Source: JBBREP01 sp036501845
GTDB lineage: Bacteria > Actinomycetota > Acidimicrobiia > IMCC26256 > PALSA-610
NCBI GenBank assembly: GCA_036501845.1
Contig: DASXZO010000157.1
Coordinates: 46,283-110,282, forward strand
Length of the DNA: 64,000 bases
Reading direction: 5' to 3'
The first letter of the stretch is position 1. Each line of letters opens with the position of its first letter. Below the pieces are notes generated by a model. It had not been told where the DNA came from. It searched no databases and saw only the letters and a program-made list of their open reading frames with translations. The position numbers were made by a program, and so were the translations under genes. Of the stretch, positions 1-8,543 are shown in pieces.

Positions 1-1
1 G

Positions 2-2062
2 GTGAGTCGAAACGGCAACGGCAACGGCAACGAGACGTCGAGCGACGCCGCGTACTACGTGCGACTCGAGGCTGCGCCCCAACCACAGGCGGCAAGCGGA
101 GCAGCCGAGGAGCGAGGAACGAGCGAAATCGGTGCGGAGCGCGCCGGCGAGCGCAGCGAGCGTCCCGACGCCCCTCGGGGCGCGAGCACAGCGAGCGGGG
201 GTACGGGTGCGGAGCGCGCCGGCGAGCGCAGCGAGCGTCCAGACGCCCCACGGGACGCGAGGCGCAAGCCGAGCGGGGGTGGAGTCTGGCCCGCAAGCAC
301 GTTGGGCGCCGGCTTGGTGCTCTGGTTGCTCACGCTCGCGTGGGTGCACACCACCACACTCGGGAGCTACGGGCTCGTATCGAACCTGCCGGTGGTGTAC
401 TTCGCCGGCATCGCAGTGGTGGCCGCGAGCTTCGTGGTCGCGCTCGTGCGTGGCGCGCGGCCATGGCTGCTCGCGGCACACGGCGTGTTGCTGCTGCTCA
501 TGCTCCACGCCACGCCCTCGATCACCTACGCCGAGCTGCGCTACGCATGGGCGTGGAAGCACGTCGGCGTGATCGACATGCTGCAACACGGCCATGTGCT
601 CACCGGCGGCACGGCCGTACTCGACATCTACCAGCACTGGGCCGGATTCTTCGCCGCGGCGACCACGCTCGTGAGCGTCAGCGGCGTGAAGAGCGCGGTC
701 TCGTTCGCCGGATGGGGGCCGCCCTTCTTCGCCATCCTCGACGCCGCGTTGCTCGCGGTGGCGCTGCGCGGTCTCACCGACGATCGCCGGCGCATCGCGC
801 TCGCGGTGTGGATCTTCATGATCGGCAACTGGGTGGGTCAGGAGTACTTCTCACCCCAGGCCTTCGGCTTCGCCCTCTACCTCGCCATCATGGCGATCGT
901 CCTGCGTTGGTACCAGCGCCCGCCGGCACTCACCGAGCGGTTCCGCGCTCGCACGCTCGCCCCCGTCGAAGCCGAGGTTGCGCCCACCCGCGGCGTCGCG
1001 CCGCAGCGACGCGCCGTCGCCGTGATCCTGATCGTGCTGATGGTCGCCACCACCACCAGTCACCCGCTCACGCCGATCGTCGCGTGCTTCAGCCTCGGCG
1101 CGCTCCTTGCCTTCCGCGCCCTGGATCGGCGCTGGCCGCTCGTGGCGATGGTGTCGATCACCGTGCTCTGGCTCGTGACCGGCGCGTGGAGCTTCACCTA
1201 TTCGAACATCTCCAGCTTGGTCAGCCAGTTCGGCCGACTCGACAGCAACGTCAACTCGAACCTCGCTTCGTTCGGCAATCTCAGCCCCGCGCAGCATGTC
1301 GTTGCCGACATGGGACGGCTGGTGGTGGCGCTCGTTGCGCTGCTCGCGCTCGCAGGTTTCGCCCGCCGCGTGCGGCACGGTTACGTCGACCGCGCCGCGC
1401 TCGCACTCTGTGTGGCGCCCGCGCTGCTGCTGGCCGCGGGTGCGTACGGCGGCGAAGCGATCCTGCGGTCGTATCTGTTCACACTGCCCTTCGCGGCGTT
1501 CCTCGCGGCCGGGCTGTTCTTCCCGTCGAAGGAGGCTCACCGCTCGTGGGCCAACACGCTCGCGATCGGCGCGATCACCTGCGCACTGATCGTCGGAACG
1601 CTGTTCGCGTATTACGGCAAGGACGCGTGGTCCGACTTCACGCCCGGTGAGGTGCGCGCGGCCAGCATCGTGTTCTCCTCGGCGCCACCGCATTCGCTGC
1701 TGATCGACGGCACACTCGAGTACCCGACGCAGTTCGAGAACGTCAACAACATCACCTACGTCACGATCGGCACCGAGCCGCCCGGCTCGGTGAAGCAGGT
1801 GCTGGCCGATCCGGTGAACGTGCTCAGCTCGTGGATGTCAGATCCCCGCTACTCGCAGGGATACCTGATCATCACCAAGTCGCAGATCGCTGAGATCGAC
1901 GCGACTGGCCAACTCCCGCGCGGGTCGCTCCAGCGCATCGAGCGGCTTTTGGTCGCTTCGCCGAAGATCAAGGTGCTCTACCACGATCGAGACGCGCTCC
2001 TCGTGACGGTTGCGCGCCCGGCGAGCCCGGCGAAGGCCGCGGCCGCGAAGGGCTCGCGATGA
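2..2062 (+). CDS. Polytopic membrane protein, possible polysaccharide-related glycosyltransferase
   Basis: The frame is open from the window edge, so the true start may lie outside. Residues 1-95 are low-complexity Gly/Glu/Arg/Pro sequence made by a tandem DNA repeat. From about residue 100 on there are about a dozen hydrophobic segments, followed by a soluble C-terminal domain (about residues 550-680). The loop motif GQEYFSPQA is of the kind seen in actinobacterial membrane proteins of cell-surface polysaccharide clusters; that family link is from memory and weak. The stop codon overlaps the next gene (ATGA), so the two are translationally coupled and probably act together at the membrane. 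The repeat-derived N-terminus has no counterpart in a membrane protein and the functional start may be as late as position 301. I cannot assign a substrate. Confidence 0.6.
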   Translation: MSRNGNGNGNETSSDAAYYVRLEAAPQPQAASGAAEERGTSEIGAERAGERSERPDAPRGASTASGGTGAERAGERSERPDAPRDARRKPSGGGVWPASTLGAGLVLWLLTLAWVHTTTLGSYGLVSNLPVVYFAGIAVVAASFVVALVRGARPWLLAAHGVLLLLMLHATPSITYAELRYAWAWKHVGVIDMLQHGHVLTGGTAVLDIYQHWAGFFAAATTLVSVSGVKSAVSFAGWGPPFFAILDAALLAVALRGLTDDRRRIALAVWIFMIGNWVGQEYFSPQAFGFALYLAIMAIVLRWYQRPPALTERFRARTLAPVEAEVAPTRGVAPQRRAVAVILIVLMVATTTSHPLTPIVACFSLGALLAFRALDRRWPLVAMVSITVLWLVTGAWSFTYSNISSLVSQFGRLDSNVNSNLASFGNLSPAQHVVADMGRLVVALVALLALAGFARRVRHGYVDRAALALCVAPALLLAAGAYGGEAILRSYLFTLPFAAFLAAGLFFPSKEAHRSWANTLAIGAITCALIVGTLFAYYGKDAWSDFTPGEVRAASIVFSSAPPHSLLIDGTLEYPTQFENVNNITYVTIGTEPPGSVKQVLADPVNVLSSWMSDPRYSQGYLIITKSQIAEIDATGQLPRGSLQRIERLLVASPKIKVLYHDRDALLVTVARPASPAKAAAAKGSR
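131..285 (+). repeat. Two tandem 75-bp GC-rich units inside the first gene
   Basis: Units begin at 131 and 206 with the same GGTGCGGAGCGCGCC and run through GCCCC(T/A)CGGG to a GAGCGGGGGT end. In frame they give the repeated peptide GAERAGERSERPDAPR. The 3' half of each unit (169-205 and 245-285) matches the repeat upstream of truA, rpmC and inside the glmS-like gene (family B below). Confidence 0.8.
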
Positions 2063-3768
2063 CCACCGCGCGCGCCATCGTGGGCTGGACGGTGCTCTCC
2101 CTGCTGTTCGCCGTGATCTTGCCCGGCAACCCGCTCACGTTCACGTTCGTGCTGGTGTTCCTGCTCGCGTGCCCTGGCATCGCGATCAGCGGACGGCTCG
2201 GGCTCGCCGACCGGGCGTTCAGCGCGCTCCTGCTGGTGAGTGGCAGCCTCGCGCTCGATGCGCTGGTTGCCGGCGGGCTCGTCACGCTGCACGTGTACAC
2301 GGGCACGCGCGCCATCGTCATCCTCGCGGCCCTGGCAATCGCCGGCGCGATCTTCCGCCGGCCGGTACCTGCAGTGACCGGCCACACGATCACCCGACGG
2401 CGCCACCGCCCAGCGAGCGGCGGCGACGCCCTCGACTTCGACCGCTCGATGCCCGTGCTCCTCGTACGGGTCGGCCACTACCCCGTGTACCACGGCGGCG
2501 TGTGCGCGATCCGCAGCTTCGGGCGCGCCGGCATACCAGTGCACGCCATCGTCGAGGACCGCCTCACTCCCGCCGCGGCGTCGCGCTACCTCGAGTCGGC
2601 ACGTGTGTGGCCCACCACCGGAGCCGAACCTGCGGAGCTCCTCGTGGAGGGTCTGTGCCGCATCGGCACCGAGCTCGGCACTCGCGCGCTCGCGATCCCC
2701 ACCGACGACGAGTCTGCGGTGCTCCTTGCCGAACACGGTGATGCGTTGCGCGAGCACTTCCTCTATCCCGACATCGACCCGGTGTTGCCGCGGCGCCTCG
2801 CGAGCAAGGAGAACCTGCACATCATGTGCAGTGGCTACGGGATCCCGCAGCCCGAGGCCTGCTTCCCCCGGACCTTCGAAGACGTCGTCGCCTTCGCCGC
2901 GCACGCTCGATTCCCCGTGGTGGTGAAGAACGTGGCGCCGTTCGCCCGGTTGCACCAGAAAGCGGTCGGAGGCACCACAGTGGTGCGTGACCCCGAGGCC
3001 CTGATCGCGTTGGCGGCCACGTTCCCCTCGCCGCGGAGCGCGATGTTCCAGGAGTACATCCCGCGCGAGGTCGCCGAGGACTGGATCTTCCAGACCTATT
3101 GCGACGGCAACTACAACGCACTCGTTCCGTTCACGGGCATCAAGTTGCGATCGTGGCCACCGCACGCCGGCGTCACCACCTACGCGCGCGCAGTTCCCAA
3201 CGAGGAGCTCGAGGCGCTGTCCGTGAACTTCTGTCGCGACATCGGATACCGCGGCGTGTGCGACCTCGACTGGCGGTTCGACCGTCGCGACGGCCGCTAC
3301 AAGCTCGTCGACTTCAATCCCCGACCCGGCGCGCAGTTCGAGTTGTTCGCCACCGAGGCGGGCGTCGACGTCGTACGAGCGATGCACCTCGATCTCACCG
3401 GTCGTTCGGTGCCCCCGGCACCGGTCGTGCGCAACAGCATCCGCGTCGAGCATCTCGACCTCCCGTCGGCGGTCGCGTACCGAGGGCGCCACGAACCGGT
3501 TCCCGACGGCCTCGACGTGCGCGGGCACGCCGCGCCGGTGTGGGTGGCGTCCGACGATCCGCTCCCGGTGTTCGTGATGCTGGTGCGCGTGATGGGCCCC
3601 GCGCTTCGCCGCGCCGCAACGAGCGTCTTCCATCGACGGTCGCGCACGCACGCGCACGCTGGCCCGCAGACCGCGCGAGACGACGCGACGACCGACTCCG
3701 ACCCGGGCAGCGATGCCGATTCGGGGACGGAGACCGAGACGGAGACGGAGACCGGCGCGAAGGTGTAG
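2059..3768 (+). CDS. Membrane-anchored ATP-grasp family protein
   Basis: 569 residues. The first ~110 residues contain about four hydrophobic helices, then a linker, then from about residue 130 a cytosolic ATP-grasp enzyme: an N-terminal Rossmann-like part (LLVRVGHYPVYHGG), an ATP-binding middle (FPVVVKNVAPFARLHQK) and the Mg/ATP end motif DFNPRPGAQFELF. Such enzymes ligate a carboxylate to an amine or thiol through an acyl phosphate; the substrate is unknown. The last 30 residues are Asp/Glu/Thr-rich low complexity. The ATG overlaps the stop of the upstream membrane protein. Having the ATP-grasp domain fused to a membrane segment and coupled to a polytopic protein suggests modification of a lipid-linked or envelope molecule; that is inference. 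Confidence 0.75.
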   Translation: MTTARAIVGWTVLSLLFAVILPGNPLTFTFVLVFLLACPGIAISGRLGLADRAFSALLLVSGSLALDALVAGGLVTLHVYTGTRAIVILAALAIAGAIFRRPVPAVTGHTITRRRHRPASGGDALDFDRSMPVLLVRVGHYPVYHGGVCAIRSFGRAGIPVHAIVEDRLTPAAASRYLESARVWPTTGAEPAELLVEGLCRIGTELGTRALAIPTDDESAVLLAEHGDALREHFLYPDIDPVLPRRLASKENLHIMCSGYGIPQPEACFPRTFEDVVAFAAHARFPVVVKNVAPFARLHQKAVGGTTVVRDPEALIALAATFPSPRSAMFQEYIPREVAEDWIFQTYCDGNYNALVPFTGIKLRSWPPHAGVTTYARAVPNEELEALSVNFCRDIGYRGVCDLDWRFDRRDGRYKLVDFNPRPGAQFELFATEAGVDVVRAMHLDLTGRSVPPAPVVRNSIRVEHLDLPSAVAYRGRHEPVPDGLDVRGHAAPVWVASDDPLPVFVMLVRVMGPALRRAATSVFHRRSRTHAHAGPQTARDDATTDSDPGSDADSGTETETETETGAKV

Positions 3769-3770
3769 CG

Positions 3771-3807
3771 CTAGGAGGGTCTAGCGAAACGGCTAGCGAA
3801 ACTCGCC
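3771..3807. repeat. Left arm of long inverted repeat (pairs with 6978-7002)
   Basis: CTAGGAGGGTCTAGCGAAAC (3771-3790) followed by a second CTAGCGAAACTCGCC (3793-3807). The reverse complement of 6978-7002 is the same sequence without a 12-base internal duplication. The arm starts 3 bases after the stop codon of the ATP-grasp gene. Confidence 0.85.
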
Positions 3808-3882
3808 GGTTTGGGCGAGGGTCGAGCGTCGGCCCAGCGCACCCGCCGAGTCAAGTGCATCTCATCGTGCGACAATGTCGCC

Positions 3883-4383
3883 GTGGGATCGCGGACGCTG
3901 GTGGTCGCTGGGCTGTTCGTGATGAGTGTGGCGACCGGATGCGCGAGCGATTCTGGCACCACTACAACCACGGTGGTGAAGACGCCAGCGAGCGGGACTA
4001 GCCGGGACAACCCCGTGCCTCCACCTACGGGTGCACAGACGCGGGCAGTCGCTCGGAGCATCGACCGGAACGTCGCTGAGGTCGCGCGCCTGCTCCCAGC
4101 CGGAAGCACGCGCCTTGGGCGCAGCACGACGCACGGTGTCCGGTACCGCGTGCCGGGGCTCACGAAGCAACTCGTGATCGACATATGGCATCGGGAGGCG
4201 GCTCTGCCGAATGTCTACCGGCTCCTCGGAATTAGCGAGTACAAGGAACCCGGTGGTCCGCTCGTCGTCGCAAACGCCGAGATCACCCAACCGGATGGAC
4301 TCGCCTGTACCTACATCGTGCAGGTGATGTGGCGCGAGACGATGCCGAACGTCGTGGAGATCCGCTCCAACTGTCAGGACTGA
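3883..4383 (+). CDS. Small secreted lipoprotein of unknown function
   Basis: 166 residues from GTG 3883. The open frame runs further upstream, but this start gives a clean lipoprotein signal peptide: hydrophobic stretch LVVAGLFVMSVA followed by the lipobox ATGC at residues 19-22, then a Ser/Thr linker. A GACAAT box ends six bases before the GTG, fitting leaderless transcription. The mature domain has two cysteines near its end (CTYIV and SNCQD) that could form a disulfide. It lies alone in the inverted-repeat module, convergent with the PIN-domain pair. No family recognised. Confidence 0.6.
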   Translation: MGSRTLVVAGLFVMSVATGCASDSGTTTTTVVKTPASGTSRDNPVPPPTGAQTRAVARSIDRNVAEVARLLPAGSTRLGRSTTHGVRYRVPGLTKQLVIDIWHREAALPNVYRLLGISEYKEPGGPLVVANAEITQPDGLACTYIVQVMWRETMPNVVEIRSNCQD

Positions 4384-4420
4384 CGCTCGAATAAACCTGG
4401 CGGCGGTGGCGTTGCACGGC

Positions 4421-4897
4421 TCACCCCTGGTCGGGCATCAGTTCGTCCAGGTCAAGTTGCTCGGGAATGTTCGGGTGCCCGATGACGAGTGGCGGATCAC
4501 CGATCTTTCCGCTCTTCGCGATGAGACGCTTGTCGAACGTGTCAAGGTGCGGCACGCGTGATGCGATTGCCGTCGCGACATGCACCGCGTCCTTCGGATT
4601 GACCCCGTACTGCCAGACCACGTCCCGCGCGTACTCGGCGATAAATCGGTCGAGTTGTCGAACGATGATCCACTCGTGCTTGAAGAACTCCTTGATGACC
4701 GGTTCCTTGTCCGTAGGAAGGGGCGTGCGGCCTTTGAGTTTGATTACCTCGGTCAACGTGAGCGAGGACGTGACGAGGCGCACGTCGCCTGCCTGCGCGG
4801 CCTTGATAACACCTCTGCACTCGTCGACCTTGTCCGGTTCGTTGGCGAGCCAGCCAAGGAAGGCATCGGAGTCCCAGTATCGGAGCGGTATAGCCAT
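4421..4897 (-). CDS. PIN-domain protein, VapC-like ribonuclease toxin candidate
   Basis: 158 residues. The PIN acidic residues are visible in order: D in YWDSDAFLGWL near the N-terminus, E in LTLTEVIKL, D in PKDAVHVATA and D in DTFDKRLI near the end. These coordinate Mg/Mn for RNA cleavage in the family. Its ATG directly abuts the TGA of the upstream gene (TGAATG), so it is the second gene of a two-gene operon, the usual layout for an antitoxin-toxin pair. At 158 aa it is slightly longer than a typical VapC (about 130-140). The toxin role is inference from fold and layout. Confidence 0.8.
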   Translation of the reverse strand: MAIPLRYWDSDAFLGWLANEPDKVDECRGVIKAAQAGDVRLVTSSLTLTEVIKLKGRTPLPTDKEPVIKEFFKHEWIIVRQLDRFIAEYARDVVWQYGVNPKDAVHVATAIASRVPHLDTFDKRLIAKSGKIGDPPLVIGHPNIPEQLDLDELMPDQG

Positions 4898-5647
4898 TCA
4901 GCCTTCCAGAATGCCGCGCACATCGTCCGCTGAAGGGAGATCCTCTTCATTCGGGAACACCTCGAAGGACTGCGCGATGACGCGCACGATCTCACCAGTG
5001 TCGCGATAGATGATCTCACCGTGAACCGCGACGCGTTTCTCCGCCGCTGCTCCGATATCGGCGGCTTCCAGGCGATGACCGAAGTGACACGTGATGCGTT
5101 CACCCGTCAGCGCGTCGTAGACGGTGAAGTATCGGTTGTGCCCGTGGACGTTGAACGCTTCGAGCGTTCCTTCGATGGTGCCGATGCTCGTCACCGTCTC
5201 GCCAAGGATTGCGTCAACGTGGGCGATGAGCGATGCGTTCACGGTGACGGACGCGCTCGGGCCCATCTTCAAGGTCGCATTACCGGAGACGGCCGCCTCG
5301 ACAAGGGCCTTCGCCCTTTCGAGTGCGCGATCGCTGAAGTGATCGGGCCGATGCGCCCGTTTTTGGACCGTGCGGATGCCGTTGTTGACGGTACGAACGA
5401 GTCGCCGCGCGACAGGCTTCGCCGCTTTGGGAGTCCCCGATACAACGGGGCGCACGGCGAGCTTCACTGGACTCGCCATAGAGAGCGTCTCCACGATCCA
5501 CCGCACGCTCTCGTCTGGCGCTGCGTCGCGGTCCACTTCGCGAAGCAATTGTAAGAACGCGGTCGTTACATCGATGAGGCGGGACAGTGGGAGGTCGTCG
5601 GCGTCGAACTCGAAGGGGACGACGTCGAGCCCTTCATTTTTCGCCAT
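4898..5647 (-). CDS. Hypothetical partner of the PIN-domain protein
   Basis: 249 residues, first gene of the PIN pair. The N-terminal ~60 residues are acidic and helical; a basic middle follows (KPVARRLVRTVNNG); the C-terminal ~100 residues (from about GTIEGTLEAFNVHGH to RVIAQSFEVFP) look like a small beta-barrel, with alternating hydrophobic strands and a HGEIIYRDTGEIV turn reminiscent of OB folds. It is much bigger than classical VapB antitoxins and has no obvious DNA-binding motif. It could neutralise the PIN protein or be a nucleic-acid sensor for it. The transposase ends only 34 bases upstream of its ATG. Confidence 0.6.
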   Translation of the reverse strand: MAKNEGLDVVPFEFDADDLPLSRLIDVTTAFLQLLREVDRDAAPDESVRWIVETLSMASPVKLAVRPVVSGTPKAAKPVARRLVRTVNNGIRTVQKRAHRPDHFSDRALERAKALVEAAVSGNATLKMGPSASVTVNASLIAHVDAILGETVTSIGTIEGTLEAFNVHGHNRYFTVYDALTGERITCHFGHRLEAADIGAAAEKRVAVHGEIIYRDTGEIVRVIAQSFEVFPNEEDLPSADDVRGILEG

Positions 5648-6977
5648 GATCCACCTTCACCGATCTCAACGATACCTGTGCCTATGCGGCGACCTGGACC
5701 ACGCGTGTCCTGTCGAGCGCCACGGCGAGGCGCGTGAGGATGGACAGGTCGGTGTGCAGTCGTACCCGGTCGATGCGACGGACGCGCAGCGGGAGCATGG
5801 CCCACTCGTGCTTCAACCTGCCGAACTCGCGCTCGACCGCGCCGCGCCGGTGGTACAGCGCCTTGTGGCGCGCCGTCGTGCGCGGGATGAGCTGGTGGGG
5901 TCGGTCGGCCTTGATCCACCGCGACGCGGACTTACACTCGGCAGTCGGGCAACGCCACTTCGTCGCGTTCCGCTTCGCGTCCGCGCCTGCGAACGTCCAG
6001 GTACCGTGCTCGCACTCCGGCGGCTCGGCCTTCCCGGCCTTCACCGCGGGCGTCATGCGGAGCGGCGTGACGGGACAGATGCCGCGCTCGGCGCAAGCGT
6101 CAACGACGACGCCGTTGTCGTAGCCCTTGTCCATCACGCACACGTTCGGAGCGAACCCTCGCTCCGCGACCGCGTCGAGCAACGTCGGAACGAGCGGCGT
6201 CTCTGCGTGCTTCGCGGTTTCGACCTGCCACGCGACCGGCAGGCCCGTCGTGGTGCATACCGCGGCGTGGACCTTGTAGCCGTAGTACCCGCCACCCGAC
6301 CGCGTGCTGATCGACGAGCGGTGGCCCCACGATGCGTCGGGGTCGGAGAACCGCTCGCGCAGCTTGCCGCCCTTGCTCACGTACCGCTGCCCGTTCGCGT
6401 ACGCAGGGAGGTCCGACCCGTCGATCGCGACCGTCTCGCCCATCTCAGGAAGCGCCTCATGGAGCGCGCCGAGGACGTTGCCGATGCAACGCTCGACCGT
6501 CTCGGCGTGCTGGCGGAGCTTCGCGGTGAAGCGGTAGCAGGCGTACACAGACGGCGCGTCGCCGAGTGCCGCACGGAGCGCGGCGTGGTCCTCAACGAGC
6601 GCGGCGGTGCGGGTCCACGTCGGCAGTGCGTACAGGGATTTGACGAGGGCCATGCCCACCATCGCTCGGATCGGGTAGCCGGGTCGCCCCGTCCAACGCG
6701 TTGCCTGCAACTCTGCGATCAGTCCGATGATCTCGGGACTGTCGAGCAGATCAGTGACCTGCCGCGCGTCGCGGGCAAGGTGTACGTTCGGGCGGCCATG
6801 GAGCTTGTACCTCTGTGGTCCTGGCCCCCGGTCGTTAGCGCGACGCGGGGGTCACCTTTTTCGGTTGTGTAACCCGATTATCGCAGGGGGTTCGGACAAC
6901 GGAGTGGGGTAAAAAGTGGCCGAACGCGAGGTATCCGCGAGGATGGGCGCGCCCACAACCCGCCACCACTCAGGGCT
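5648..6977 (-). mobile_element. Insertion sequence remnant around the IS5-type transposase
   Basis: The transposase frame fills 5682-6851; 5648-5681 and 6855-6977 are non-coding flanks. I could not find convincing terminal inverted repeats or a target duplication close to the gene, so the ends given are outer limits. The larger 3771/7002 inverted repeat encloses three other genes as well and need not belong to this element. Confidence 0.45.
5682..6710 (-). CDS. IS5-type DDE transposase
   Basis: DDE transposase: first Asp in AIDGSDLPAY, second Asp in VCVMDKGYDNG, Glu in RGAVEREFGRLKHE near the C-terminus. The region after the second Asp carries a CxxxxxxC insertion (ECEHGTW...WRCPTAEC). The listed TTG start is only the first start-like codon: homologous-looking sequence (RPNVHLARDARQVTDLLDSPE) continues upstream in frame to a stop at 6852-6854 with no ATG or GTG. 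An ATG at 6799 is one base out of frame. The 5' end is therefore probably truncated or frameshifted, and the copy may be dead. Family placement among IS5/IS1182-like groups is tentative. Confidence 0.85.
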   Translation of the reverse strand: MQATRWTGRPGYPIRAMVGMALVKSLYALPTWTRTAALVEDHAALRAALGDAPSVYACYRFTAKLRQHAETVERCIGNVLGALHEALPEMGETVAIDGSDLPAYANGQRYVSKGGKLRERFSDPDASWGHRSSISTRSGGGYYGYKVHAAVCTTTGLPVAWQVETAKHAETPLVPTLLDAVAERGFAPNVCVMDKGYDNGVVVDACAERGICPVTPLRMTPAVKAGKAEPPECEHGTWTFAGADAKRNATKWRCPTAECKSASRWIKADRPHQLIPRTTARHKALYHRRGAVEREFGRLKHEWAMLPLRVRRIDRVRLHTDLSILTRLAVALDRTRVVQVAA

Positions 6978-7002
6978 GGCGAGTTTCGCTAGACCCTCCT
7001 AG
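6978..7002. repeat. Right arm of long inverted repeat (pairs with 3771-3807)
   Basis: GGCGAGTTTCGCTAGACCCT followed by CCTAG; the final CTA is the TAG stop codon of the TadG-like gene read on the minus strand. Twenty bases (6983-7002) are a perfect inverted match to 3771-3790 and the outer five match after the 12-base duplication in the left arm. Confidence 0.85.
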
Positions 7003-8543
7003 GTGACGAGGTGGATCGGGTTGGCGTTCACCGTCACACCCCAGGTCGTGCGGTCGGTGACACTCGTGTCGGTGGTCGTGTACTTCACCTGCCACCACGT
7101 GCTGTTGGGGTAGAGCGCCGCGTAGTTCGACGGCAGCGCTACCTGGAGTGTCACCACTCGGTCGTTGAAGCGCCCGCCCGGGTGCGTATTCGAGTAGGGC
7201 TGCTGGGTATTGCTGCCGCTGACGTCGAGTGTGGAACCCGACCCGCTGCAGCCGCCGGTGGCGTTGGCGATCCCGTTGCCACAGGGCGTGGTCCACGTGA
7301 AGCTCACCGGGTTGCCGTTCGGATCGAGGATCTGGATCGACTGCGCGCCCTCACCGGGGTCGAACAGCATGACGTTCATCGTCTTGCCCGCATACGCGGG
7401 ATCGAGCGACGCCAGGTAGAACACGGCGGTGGACCCCGACTGGTTCGCGAAGATCGACATGTCGTCAACGGCGTGCACGTCGGGGCAGGTCGCGCTGTAG
7501 TTCGACGCGCTCCTGATGGTGCTGCAGCTCGAGAACGATCCGCCCGTATAGGAGCGCAACGAGAACCCGTTGCTCGCCGCGCTGTTCGCCTCGCCCGCCT
7601 TCGTGTACACCTGCACGTAGTACGTGCCAGCTGACGCGGTGCCGCTCCAGAACGAGTCCCAACCGTCCTTGTACGTGGTGGAGCCCGACGCGAAGGTCGT
7701 GGTCTGGAGCACCGGGTTGTCGCCGAGATCGAACGTGGTCGAATCGGGGCCGAGCACCTTGAACGTGGTGGTCACGTTCGACGTACAACTCCCCTGCAGG
7801 TCGCTATCCGGGGTGCCGCAGTCGTACGCGGGGTCGTAGAGGTTGATGTGCAACGTCGTTCCCGCGGCCGCGGCCGGCACGTCCACCGCGTAGTAGTAGC
7901 CGTCGGAGTCGTAACTCGGGTTGGATGCGGCGCCTGGGCAATTCCAGTTGCCATTGGTGCTGCCAGGGTTCGACCACGCCTGGTCGTAGCCGGGAAGGAG
8001 CAGGTCTCCGTTCTCACGGCCCGAGCACCAGCCGCTCACCGCGGCCCAGATGTTCTCGGTGTTGGGTGACGGCAGGAGATTGCCGGTACCGAAACTGTTC
8101 TTGGGAGACCCGAGTGGCACCGCGGGGTCGTACTCGGCCGTTGCGGTCTTGCTGATCGTCTTGTTCGAGAAGATGATGCTCGAGAAGTAACGGGGCACGT
8201 TGGCGTCGGTGATGGTCACCTGCAGCTGGTGCGGGTTGCCGGTGATGCCGTTCACGGTCACGCTGATCGAGTTCTGGCCGTTGACGAAACCGTCCTTCGT
8301 CGCGGTCGCCAACGCGGCCGTAGTGGCAGCGCCGAGATCAGGCATGTACACGACGCCAGCCAGCGAGGCTGCGTCGGCACCCCGCTGGATCTGCGCCGCA
8401 CGTGCGTACCAGCCCCCGACGTCGACGGTCATGCCCGCCATGAGGAGCAACACCACCATGGAAATCGCGACCGTGACGATCACGTAACCGCCCTCATCGC
8501 CGCGGCGACGGCGTGGCGCGCTCGCAAGCTGCCAGGCGATCAT
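6999..8543 (-). CDS. TadG-like pilus/secretion protein with extracellular beta domains
   Basis: 514 residues from ATG 8543 (the open frame continues far upstream but the homologous start is MIAWQLA). A charged cytosolic head (RRRRGDEGG) precedes one hydrophobic helix (YVIVTVAISMVVLLLMAGMT) and VDVGGWYARAAQIQRGADAA, the classic TadE/TadG-like amino terminus; D and R residues after the helix are typical. The rest is exported, with low-complexity Ser/Thr/Gly beta-type domains and paired cysteines. Its ATG overlaps the TGA of the upstream TadE-like gene. It is the last gene of the seven-gene pilus operon and ends in the inverted-repeat arm. Probable role: assembly or anchoring of the envelope filament. 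Confidence 0.75.
   Translation of the reverse strand: MIAWQLASAPRRRRGDEGGYVIVTVAISMVVLLLMAGMTVDVGGWYARAAQIQRGADAASLAGVVYMPDLGAATTAALATATKDGFVNGQNSISVTVNGITGNPHQLQVTITDANVPRYFSSIIFSNKTISKTATAEYDPAVPLGSPKNSFGTGNLLPSPNTENIWAAVSGWCSGRENGDLLLPGYDQAWSNPGSTNGNWNCPGAASNPSYDSDGYYYAVDVPAAAAGTTLHINLYDPAYDCGTPDSDLQGSCTSNVTTTFKVLGPDSTTFDLGDNPVLQTTTFASGSTTYKDGWDSFWSGTASAGTYYVQVYTKAGEANSAASNGFSLRSYTGGSFSSCSTIRSASNYSATCPDVHAVDDMSIFANQSGSTAVFYLASLDPAYAGKTMNVMLFDPGEGAQSIQILDPNGNPVSFTWTTPCGNGIANATGGCSGSGSTLDVSGSNTQQPYSNTHPGGRFNDRVVTLQVALPSNYAALYPNSTWWQVKYTTTDTSVTDRTTWGVTVNANPIHLVT

Noticed and set aside
5648..6977. Defined terminal inverted repeats for the IS
   Set aside because: Short similarities near 5670 and 6810 are in direct, not inverted, orientation and too weak to define ends.
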